From Mycobacterium paraterrae (GTDB lineage Bacteria; Actinomycetota; Actinomycetes; Mycobacteriales; Mycobacteriaceae), in the NCBI RefSeq assembly GCF_022430545.2, contig NZ_CP092488.2:3844001-3908000 (forward strand): a stretch of DNA of 64,000 nt, read 5' to 3'. Under the pieces are notes generated by a model. It was not told where the DNA came from and searched no databases. It saw only the letters and a program-made list of their open reading frames with translations. Position numbers and translations under genes: made by a program. This document shows positions 41,148-47,919 of this stretch, piece by piece (position 1 is the first letter of the stretch; every line of letters starts with the position of its first letter).

Positions 41148-42749
41148 ATGACGGCTCTCAACGATGCAGAGCGGGCTGTCCAACGTTGGACGACTGAACC
41201 CTCGAAGCGAGCAGTTCACATGCCCGATACGCACCCAGAAAAGACCGCCCGAAAACAAACCGAGCCAGCCGGGCCGACCAAGTCGGCGCCGTGGATGCCG
41301 ACGCGGCGGTTCTTCGCTGCCGTCATCGCCATCGCCGGCATGCAGCTGATGGCGACCATGGACGGCACGATTGCCATCGTCGCGCTTCCCAAGATCCAGA
41401 ATGAGCTGAGCCTCTCCGACGCTGGCCGTAGCTGGGTCATTACCGCATATGTGCTGACCTTCGGCGGCCTGATGCTGCTGGGCGGGCGTCTGGGCGACAC
41501 CATTGGCCGCAAGCGAACGTTCATCGTCGGCGTCACGCTGTTCACCATTGCCTCGGCGCTGTGCGGAATCGCTTGGAACGACGTGACGCTGGTGATCGCG
41601 CGGCTGCTGCAGGGCGTCGGGGCCGCGATCGCGTCACCGACTGGCTTCGCGCTGGTGGCGACGACGTTCGCCAAGGGGCCGGCGCGCAACGCCGCCACTG
41701 CGGTGTTCGGCGCGATGACCGGCGTCGGGTCTGTCGGGGGACTGGTTGTCGGTGGCGCGCTCACCGAGTTGTCGTGGCGGCTCGCATTCCTGGTCAACGT
41801 CCCGATCGGGCTGGTGATGATCTACCTGGCCCGCACCGCGCTGCGGGAGACCAACCGCGAGCGGATGAAGCTCGACGCGGCGGGCGCCGTGCTGGCGACC
41901 CTGGCCTGCACCGCGGCGGTGTTCGCGTTCTCGACGGGCCCGGAGAAGGGCTGGATTTCGGTCACCACCCTCGGCGCTGCCGCCATCGGTCTCGTCGCGT
42001 TCGGCGCCTTCGCATGGGTCGAGCGCACCGCCGAAAACCCTGTCGTGCCGTTCCGGTTGTTCTTCGACCGCAACCGCCTGGCCACCTTCATCGCGATCTT
42101 CATGGCGGGCGGCGTCTTGTTCACCGTTACCGTGCTGGTCGCCATCTACGTGCAGGACATCATGGGTTACAGCGCCCTGCGCGCCGGTGTCGGCTTCATC
42201 CCGTTCGCTATCGCGATGGGCATCGGGCTGGGCGGCTCGTCGCAGCTGGTGTCCCGTTTCCAGCCCAGGGTCGTGGTCATCGCCGGCGGTGCCTTGGTGG
42301 TCGGCGCGATGATCTACGGCTCGACCTTCAACGGCAGCATGCCGTACTTCCCGAACCTCATCGTGCCGGTCGTGATCGCCGGTATCGGCATCGGCATGAT
42401 CGTGGTCCCGGTCGCGCTGTCGGCCATCGCGGGTGTCGGCTTCGACCAGATCGGACCGACCTCGGCGATCGCGCTGATGCTGCAAAACCTCGGTGGCCCG
42501 GTCGTTCTCGCGGTCATCCAGGCCGTCATCACGTCACGCACCCTGTACCTCGGCGGCACCAACGGACCGGTGAAGAACATGAACGCCGCGCAGCTGCACG
42601 CACTCGACCATGGCTACACCTATGGGCTGCTGTGGGTGGCGGGCGTCGCGATCATCGTCGGCGGGGTCTCGCTGTTCATCGGCTACACCGCCGAGCAGGT
42701 GGCGCACGCGCAAGAGGTCAAAGACGCCATCGACGCCGGCGAGCTCTAG
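41148..42749 (+). CDS. efpA: MFS drug-efflux transporter EfpA
   Basis: 533 residues; ATG 41148, starting M-T-A-L-N-D-A-E-R as in Rv2846c. A ~50-residue cytosolic N-terminus is followed by about 14 membrane segments (DHA2/QacA type). Motif A is 'GGRLGDTIGRKRTFIVG' and motif C-like glycines occur in 'VGSVGGLVVGGALTELSW'. EfpA is an essential proton-coupled efflux pump or lipid transporter of mycobacteria. The 33-bp gap before it has a small inverted repeat (CCCTA/TAGGG, 41120-41138) overlapping TAAGAT, a possible regulated -10 box. A strong terminator follows the stop. Confidence 0.95.
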   Translation: MTALNDAERAVQRWTTEPSKRAVHMPDTHPEKTARKQTEPAGPTKSAPWMPTRRFFAAVIAIAGMQLMATMDGTIAIVALPKIQNELSLSDAGRSWVITAYVLTFGGLMLLGGRLGDTIGRKRTFIVGVTLFTIASALCGIAWNDVTLVIARLLQGVGAAIASPTGFALVATTFAKGPARNAATAVFGAMTGVGSVGGLVVGGALTELSWRLAFLVNVPIGLVMIYLARTALRETNRERMKLDAAGAVLATLACTAAVFAFSTGPEKGWISVTTLGAAAIGLVAFGAFAWVERTAENPVVPFRLFFDRNRLATFIAIFMAGGVLFTVTVLVAIYVQDIMGYSALRAGVGFIPFAIAMGIGLGGSSQLVSRFQPRVVVIAGGALVVGAMIYGSTFNGSMPYFPNLIVPVVIAGIGIGMIVVPVALSAIAGVGFDQIGPTSAIALMLQNLGGPVVLAVIQAVITSRTLYLGGTNGPVKNMNAAQLHALDHGYTYGLLWVAGVAIIVGGVSLFIGYTAEQVAHAQEVKDAIDAGEL

Positions 42750-42760
42750 CTGCCGACGCG

Positions 42761-42813
42761 AAACAGAAGCCACGGCTGTCATCCCATCCGGATCGCAGCC
42801 GTGGTTGCTGTTT
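42761..42813. terminator. Long symmetric terminator after efpA
   Basis: CCACGGCTG (42770-42778) pairs with CAGCCGTGG (42796-42804), extended outward by AAACAG (42761-42766) with CTGTTT (42808-42813) across a 3x3 internal loop. It begins 12 bases after the efpA stop and separates it from proS. The A-rich and T-rich flanks would let it work in both directions. Confidence 0.85.
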
Positions 42814-42905
42814 GGCCGCTCCACTCACCACACGGTGCCTGACGGCGTCGACCCGCATCGCCCGGCCTGCGGCCGCGCTCGCGATCGCCGCTAGGCTTGC
42901 GCGCT

Positions 42906-44654
42906 GTGATCACCCGGATGTCCGAGCTGTTCCTGCGCACTCTGCGCGACGACCCCGCCGAAGCCGAAGTCGCCAGCCACAAGCTGTTGATCCGAGCCGG
43001 CTACGTGCGGCCGATCGCGCCGGGTCTGTACAGCTGGCTGCCGCTGGGTCTACGGGTGCTGCGCAACATCGAGCGGGTCGTGCGCGAAGAGATGAACGCC
43101 ATCGGCGGCCAGGAGATCCTGTTCCCGGCATTGCTGCCGCGCGCGCCCTACGAAACCACGAATCGGTGGACCGAATACGGCGACGGGGTGTTCCGGCTCA
43201 AGGATCGTCGCGGCAACGACTACATGCTCGGGCCCACTCACGAGGAGCTCTTCGCGCTGACGGTCAAGGGGGAGTACAGCTCCTATAAGGACTTCCCGCT
43301 GACGCTCTACCAAATCCAGACCAAGTACCGCGATGAAGCCCGCCCGCGCGCCGGCATTCTCCGCGGCCGCGAATTCGTCATGAAGGATTCGTACTCCTTC
43401 GACGTCGACGAGGCCGGCCTCAAGAACGCTTATCACGCACACCGTGAGGCCTACCAACGGATCTTCGCCCGGCTGAACATCGATTACGTGATCGTGTCGG
43501 CGGTATCGGGCGCGATGGGCGGTTCGGCCTCCGAGGAATTCCTGGCCGAGAGCCCGATCGGCGAGGACACCTTCGTGCGGTGCCCACAATCCGGCTACGC
43601 CGCCAACGTCGAAGCCGTTGTGACCGCGCGCCCGGAGAGTCTGCCGCTCGACGGCCAGCCCGACGCCGTGGTCTACGACACCGGCGACACCCCGACGATC
43701 GCAACCTTGGTCGAGTGGGCCAACGGCGCCGGCCTGGGTCGCACGGTCAGCGCGGCCGACACCTTGAAGAACGTTCTGGTGAAAGTGCGCCAGCCGGGCG
43801 GCGATTGGGAGCTGCTGGGCGTGGGGCTGCCCGGTGACCGCGAGGTCGACGACAAGCGACTGAGCGCAGCGCTCGACCCGGCCGAATACGCGCCGCTCGA
43901 CGACAAGGACTTCGCCAAATACCCGTTCCTGGTGAAGGGATATATCGGTCCGAAAGCGTTGCTGGACAACGGTGTTCGTTACCTGGTGGACCCGCGGGTG
44001 GTCGACGGCACCAGCTGGATCACCGGTGCGGACGAAAAGGGCAAGCACGTCGTCGGCCTGGTAGCCGGACGCGACTTCGTCGCCGACGGCACCATCGAGG
44101 CGGCAGAAGTGCGCGACGGCGATCCGTCGCCCGACGGCGCCGGGGTCCTGGTCGCCGCCCGGGGCATCGAGATCGGGCACATCTTCCAGCTCGGCCGCAA
44201 GTACACCGATGCGTTCACGGTCGACGTGCTGGGCGAGGACGGCAAACCGGTGCGGCTGACCATGGGCTCCTACGGCGTCGGGGTGTCTCGGCTGGTGGCG
44301 GTCGTCGCCGAACAGCAACACGACGAGTTGGGGCTGCGCTGGCCCGCCGAGATCTCGCCGTTCGACGTCCACCTGGTGATCGCCAACAAGGACGCCGAAG
44401 CGCGGACCGGGGCTACCTCGCTGGCCACCGACCTCGACCGGCTCGGCCTCGAGGTGTTGCTCGACGACCGCACCGCGTCGCCGGGGGTGAAATTCAAAGA
44501 CGCCGAGTTGCTCGGTGTGCCGTGGATTGTCGTGGTGGGCCGTGGCTGGGCGGACGGGAAGGTCGAGTTGCGCAACCGTTTCAGCGGCGAGAACCGTGAG
44601 CTCATCGCCGGCGCCGGGCTGGCCACCGAGATCACCACGGCCATCGCCGGCTGA
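42906..44654 (+). CDS. proS: Prolyl-tRNA synthetase (bacterial type, with editing domain)
   Basis: 582 residues from GTG 42906 (V-I-T-R-M-S-E-L-F-L), the same length and start as the M. tuberculosis enzyme; the open frame begins at TTG 42897. Class II motifs: 'GLYSWLPLGLRVLRNIERVVREEM' (motif 1), 'TKYRDEARPRAGILRGREFVMKDSYSFD' (motif 2) and 'LTMGSYGVGVSRLVAVVAEQ' (motif 3). The INS editing domain lies between (~230-400), and the C-terminal anticodon-binding domain contains 'LDRLGLEVLLDDRTASPGVKFKDAELLG'. The stop directly abuts the convergent DUF4439 gene. Confidence 0.97.
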   Translation: MITRMSELFLRTLRDDPAEAEVASHKLLIRAGYVRPIAPGLYSWLPLGLRVLRNIERVVREEMNAIGGQEILFPALLPRAPYETTNRWTEYGDGVFRLKDRRGNDYMLGPTHEELFALTVKGEYSSYKDFPLTLYQIQTKYRDEARPRAGILRGREFVMKDSYSFDVDEAGLKNAYHAHREAYQRIFARLNIDYVIVSAVSGAMGGSASEEFLAESPIGEDTFVRCPQSGYAANVEAVVTARPESLPLDGQPDAVVYDTGDTPTIATLVEWANGAGLGRTVSAADTLKNVLVKVRQPGGDWELLGVGLPGDREVDDKRLSAALDPAEYAPLDDKDFAKYPFLVKGYIGPKALLDNGVRYLVDPRVVDGTSWITGADEKGKHVVGLVAGRDFVADGTIEAAEVRDGDPSPDGAGVLVAARGIEIGHIFQLGRKYTDAFTVDVLGEDGKPVRLTMGSYGVGVSRLVAVVAEQQHDELGLRWPAEISPFDVHLVIANKDAEARTGATSLATDLDRLGLEVLLDDRTASPGVKFKDAELLGVPWIVVVGRGWADGKVELRNRFSGENRELIAGAGLATEITTAIAG

Positions 44655-45113
44655 CTAGTCGGAGCCGGGAAGGGCCGTCGTGATCGGCCACTCGCCGAGC
44701 TGCTGCCTCCAGCGCGCCGCCAGCACCGCGCTCTGGGTCAGGGCCGTGACACCGAACGTCCGATCATCATTGCTTTGTGCCTGCTCGACGAAGACCCGCC
44801 AGACGGCTTCGGTGTCCTGTTCCATCCGCACAGCAAGCTTCTCCGCGTCCGACGGAGTGATCACCGGCATCGGCAGTTGATAGCCGGCGGCCGCCACCGG
44901 GCCCTGCACCGAACGCCCGGACAGCATCGTGATCACCCGGTCGCGCCTGTCTCGATGTTGGCTCAGCGCGGACGACACCAGCTTGTTCACCTCCGGGGCG
45001 CAGCGCGCCGAGACGACGCCGTAGCCGTAGACGACGGCGTGCTCGTTAGCCAGCGCATCACACAGCGCCTTGTCGGCGGCGGTGTTGGCAGTCGACGGCT
45101 CCGTGGAGGTCAC
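44655..45113 (-). CDS. DUF4439 ferritin-like protein
   Basis: 152 residues from GTG 45111-45113, which overlaps the upstream stop (GTGA). Predominantly helical, with 'ADKALCDALANEHAVVYGYGVVSA', 'SALSQHRDRRDRVITML' and 'RMEQDTEAVWRVFVEQAQSNDDR', the E...H-x-x-x-x-x-x-Y pattern of DUF4439 ferritin-like four-helix bundles (cf. Rv2844). Conserved Glu/His residues could bind metal, but no function is known. It is translationally coupled to the exported Rv2843-like gene. Confidence 0.8.
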   Translation of the reverse strand: MTSTEPSTANTAADKALCDALANEHAVVYGYGVVSARCAPEVNKLVSSALSQHRDRRDRVITMLSGRSVQGPVAAAGYQLPMPVITPSDAEKLAVRMEQDTEAVWRVFVEQAQSNDDRTFGVTALTQSAVLAARWRQQLGEWPITTALPGSD

Positions 45114-45637
45114 GACGCGGCTGCTCCAAAGACAAGCGCGACGGTGTACGACGCGGTGCACGACGCCGCGATCGATCCGAGCAACCCGGCGCGATAGCCC
45201 GACGACGTGCTCGCCAGCTGACGGGCGCTGTCCGCGGACGCCTTGAGCGCGTCAACGACCGAGGCCAGCGGGGGCGCGGGCGCCGCCGCGGCCGTCGTCG
45301 TGGTCGTCGTCGTTGTGGGACTCGTCGCCGAAGACGACGTCGGGGCTACGCGCTTGATCTCGGCCGTGAGGGCCTCCGCGTGCTGTGAGCGTTCCGCAGC
45401 GACCTGCTTGAGTGCTCTGCCGGCTTGGTCATCCGCACCGACGGCGGCCGCCGCGGCCAACTCGCTGTCGTGATGTGCCAGGCTCAGCTGTTCTTCGAGG
45501 TCGTCGACGGTCGGCGCCGGTGCGGGTGGTGAGCTGCACGCGGGCGCAGAGATCGCCAAGGCAGCAAGGGCGATGCCACCCGTGAGTGCCCGTCGTCTAT
45601 TGACGGCGGCGACGAATCCCGGCTCGGCGCGAAGCAT
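45110..45637 (-). CDS. Exported/lipoprotein of unknown function (Rv2843-like)
   Basis: 175 residues from ATG 45635-45637, with GGCAGGA eight bases upstream (the ATG at 45643 is too close to it). The N-terminus has arginines ('NRRRALTGG') followed by a hydrophobic stretch ending S-A-P-A-C-S-S: a Tat-like or Sec lipoprotein signal with a weak lipobox. The mature part is helical, Ala-rich, with a Thr run between ~'SSSATSPT' and 'AAAAPAPP' that looks like a linker. Function unknown; probably works with the coupled DUF4439 protein. Confidence 0.72.
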   Translation of the reverse strand: MLRAEPGFVAAVNRRRALTGGIALAALAISAPACSSPPAPAPTVDDLEEQLSLAHHDSELAAAAAVGADDQAGRALKQVAAERSQHAEALTAEIKRVAPTSSSATSPTTTTTTTTAAAAPAPPLASVVDALKASADSARQLASTSSGYRAGLLGSIAASCTASYTVALVFGAAAS

Positions 45638-45809
45638 TGCCATATCCTGCCATCGGCGCGACCGGAGGTTGTAACGCCGGCGGACCTCGAACACGATCAC
45701 GTATTACGGCGCATTCCTGGCGTATCGTTGGAAAACAGTCCCTTGCGACCGTCGGATCTTCGGCGCCGCAGGTCTGACCGACCGGACAACTCAAGATGAG
45801 GAGCTCGCT

Positions 45810-46334
45810 GTGGCCACCGGCCTACCGTCGCAGACGCAGGTGATCGAGCTGCTCGATGGTGAGTTCGCGCGCGCCGGATACGAAATCGAAGACGTCGTCA
45901 TCGATCAGCGGTCCCAACCGCCGCGGATAACCGTCATCGCCGACGGCGACAAGGCGCTCGATTTGGACACCGTCGCCGAGCTGTCCCGGTCAGCCTCCAG
46001 CCTGTTGGACGCCGAACGCGAGATCGCCGGCGCCTACGTCCTGGAAGTCAGTTCGCCCGGCGTCGATCGCCCGTTGACCAGCGAAAAGCACTTCCGCCGG
46101 GCCCGTGGCCGCAAGGTCGACATGGCGCTGACGGACGGGTCGCACGTGACCGGCCGCGTCGGCGAGACCATCGAGGGCACGGTGAATGTTGTGGTACGCG
46201 ATGGCCGCGACTGGACGGTTCGCCCGATCGCGCTCGGCGAAGTCGCCAAAGCCGTTGTCCAAGTCGAGTTTTCGCCGCCACCTCAGCGAGAGCTGGAGTT
46301 GGCTGGTGTCGATCGACGTGCGGAGGGCGAATGA
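45810..46334 (+). CDS. rimP: Ribosome maturation factor RimP
   Basis: 174 residues from GTG 45810, with GAGGAG upstream. The N-terminal domain has 'GYEIEDVVIDQRSQPPRITVIADG' and 'LDTVAELSRSASSLLDAE', followed by 'YVLEVSSPGVDRPLTSEKHFRRARGR', the RimP signature; the C-terminal SH3-like domain follows. It assists 30S subunit maturation. It heads the rimP-nusA-ylxR-infB cluster. Its stop overlaps a 17-codon mini-ORF that in turn overlaps the nusA start. Confidence 0.95.
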   Translation: MATGLPSQTQVIELLDGEFARAGYEIEDVVIDQRSQPPRITVIADGDKALDLDTVAELSRSASSLLDAEREIAGAYVLEVSSPGVDRPLTSEKHFRRARGRKVDMALTDGSHVTGRVGETIEGTVNVVVRDGRDWTVRPIALGEVAKAVVQVEFSPPPQRELELAGVDRRAEGE

Positions 46335-46384
46335 ACCCGTCGGCGACGATGCAGAGAACAGCGATGAGGAGGAGCGGCGAATGA
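46331..46384 (+). CDS. 17-residue MIRU-like mini-ORF bridging rimP and nusA
   Basis: ATG 46331 overlaps the rimP stop and TGA 46382-46384 overlaps the nusA ATG (46381), with four-base ATGA overlaps at both ends. It encodes M-N-P-S-A-T-M-Q-R-T-A-M-R-R-S-G-E. Its DNA shares GACGATGCAGAG and GCGATGAGGAGGAG with the 54-bp repeats before frr, though in another frame toward the 3' end. It provides the nusA Shine-Dalgarno. A coupling function is inferred. Confidence 0.5.
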   Translation: MNPSATMQRTAMRRSGE

Positions 46385-47424
46385 ACATCGACATGGCCGC
46401 TCTACACGCGATAGTGGTCGAGCGCGGGATCTCCTTCGACGACCTGCTCGAAGACGTCAAGGCCGCGGTGCTGAGCGCTTACCGCCACACCGAAGGACAT
46501 CAGCCCGACGCGCACATCGACATCGACCGCAAATCGGGTTCGGTCCGGGTGCTGGCGCGCGAGGTCGACGAAGACGGCAACGTGCTCAGCGAGTGGGAGG
46601 ACACGCCGGAAGGGTTTGGCCGCATCGCGGCGACTACCGCACGCCAGGTGATGCTGCAGCGCCTGCGTGACGCCGAGAACGAGCGCACCTACGGCGAGTT
46701 CTCCACCCACGAGGGTGAGATCGTCGCTGGGGTGATCCAGCGCGACAGTCGGGCCAACTCGCGCGGGTTGGTCGTCGTGCAGATGGGCAGCGAGACCAAA
46801 GGCTCCGAGGGCGTGATCCCCGCCGCGGAACAGGTTCCCGGCGAGGCGTATGAACATGGGGACCGGCTGCGCTGCTACGTCGTCGGTGTCAGCCGGGGTG
46901 CCCGCGAGCCGGTGATCACACTGTCTCGCACCCACCCCAACCTGGTCCGCAAGCTGTTCTCGCTGGAAGTCCCCGAAATCGCCGACGGATCGGTGGAGAT
47001 TGTCGCGGTGGCACGGGAAGCGGGGCACCGCTCCAAGATCGCGGTCACATCGCGGGTACCGGGCCTCAATGCCAAAGGCGCCTGCATCGGCCCGATGGGA
47101 CAGCGGGTGCGCAATGTGATGAGCGAGTTGTCCGGGGAGAAGATCGACATCATCGACTTCGACGACGATCCGGCACGCTTCGTCGCCAATGCGTTGTCGC
47201 CGGCCAAGGTGGTGTCGGTGACCGTCATCGACCAGAACGCGCGGGCCGCGCGGGTCGTGGTGCCCGACTTCCAGCTGTCCTTGGCGATCGGTAAGGAAGG
47301 CCAAAATGCCCGGCTGGCCGCCCGTCTGACCGGCTGGCGGATCGACATCCGCGGCGACTCACCCGACGGCGATACCGCGCACTCCCAGGACTCCGCACCT
47401 GAGCAGATAGCACACGACGGCTAG
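46381..47424 (+). CDS. nusA: Transcription termination/antitermination factor NusA
   Basis: 347 residues from ATG 46381, the M. tuberculosis length; the open frame from 46186 is rimP in another frame. Domains: N-terminal RNAP-binding (~1-110), S1 (~115-185, 'GEIVAGVIQRDSRANSRGLVVVQMG'), KH1 (~'HRSKIAVTSRVPGLNAKGACIGPMGQRV') and KH2 ('LSLAIGKEGQNARLAARLTGWRIDI'). The C-terminal acidic repeats of E. coli NusA are absent, as usual in actinobacteria. It modulates pausing, termination and rRNA antitermination. Confidence 0.97.
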   Translation: MNIDMAALHAIVVERGISFDDLLEDVKAAVLSAYRHTEGHQPDAHIDIDRKSGSVRVLAREVDEDGNVLSEWEDTPEGFGRIAATTARQVMLQRLRDAENERTYGEFSTHEGEIVAGVIQRDSRANSRGLVVVQMGSETKGSEGVIPAAEQVPGEAYEHGDRLRCYVVGVSRGAREPVITLSRTHPNLVRKLFSLEVPEIADGSVEIVAVAREAGHRSKIAVTSRVPGLNAKGACIGPMGQRVRNVMSELSGEKIDIIDFDDDPARFVANALSPAKVVSVTVIDQNARAARVVVPDFQLSLAIGKEGQNARLAARLTGWRIDIRGDSPDGDTAHSQDSAPEQIAHDG

Positions 47425-47445
47425 CCGCGCGGACGCCGCGGGGGG

Positions 47446-47475
47446 TTCTGACCACCGGTTGGATGCAGGTAAACT
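47446..47475 (+). promoter_or_regulatory. Promoter for a probably leaderless ylxR-infB transcript
   Basis: TTCTGA (47446-47451), an 18-base spacer, then TAAACT (47470-47475). The ylxR GTG starts six bases later, where transcription would begin, so the message would be leaderless; there is no Shine-Dalgarno in the gap. Confidence 0.45.
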
Positions 47476-47480
47476 AAGCC

Positions 47481-47852
47481 GTGATCCAGCGCGAGTCTTC
47501 AGCCTCGGCGCACCGACGTACCGAAGGACCGGTACGGACGTGCGTCGGTTGCCGAAAGCGAGAGTTGGCCGTTGAACTGCTCCGAGTGGTGGCTGTGTCG
47601 ACGGGGAACGGTAAATACGCCGTGACCGTTGACCCAGCAGGTACTCTGCCGGGGCGGGGTGCTTGGCTGCATCCCGTTCCACAGTGCGCCACAGAAGCAA
47701 TCCGGCGGCGAGCTTTCGCTCGAGCGTTGCGCATCGCCGGCACGCCGGAAACGTCAGCGGTGGTCGAGCACATCGAACTCCTCGATGGGTCCGACCATCC
47801 CGCCAACAGAACAGGCAGCAAAGAACATGAGCACACCGTGAAGTCCCGATGA
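47481..47852 (+). CDS. ylxR: YlxR family RNA-binding protein
   Basis: 123 residues from GTG 47481. 'RTCVGCRKRELAVELLRVVA' is the YlxR (DUF448) motif G-R-x-R-T-C-x-x-C, and 'LPGRGAWLHPVPQCATEAIRRRAFARALR' completes the fold. YlxR lies between nusA and infB in most Gram-positive genomes; in some species it stimulates RNase P or acts as a nucleoid-associated regulator, so its exact role here is uncertain. Cf. Rv2840c. Confidence 0.9.
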   Translation: MIQRESSASAHRRTEGPVRTCVGCRKRELAVELLRVVAVSTGNGKYAVTVDPAGTLPGRGAWLHPVPQCATEAIRRRAFARALRIAGTPETSAVVEHIELLDGSDHPANRTGSKEHEHTVKSR

Positions 47853-47919
47853 CCATGCGTCATAGCTAGTACCCGAGGCGCGGCCTACCACCGCTGTCGC
47901 CTCATAGACAGGAGATGTA

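Noticed and set aside
41160..41175. ACGATGCAGAG resembling the 54-bp repeat core
   Set aside because: It lies within the conserved efpA coding start (N-D-A-E-R) and lacks the rest of the unit.
41561..43288. 575-codon frame overlapping efpA and proS
   Set aside because: Arg/His-rich shadow translation of two well supported genes in another frame.
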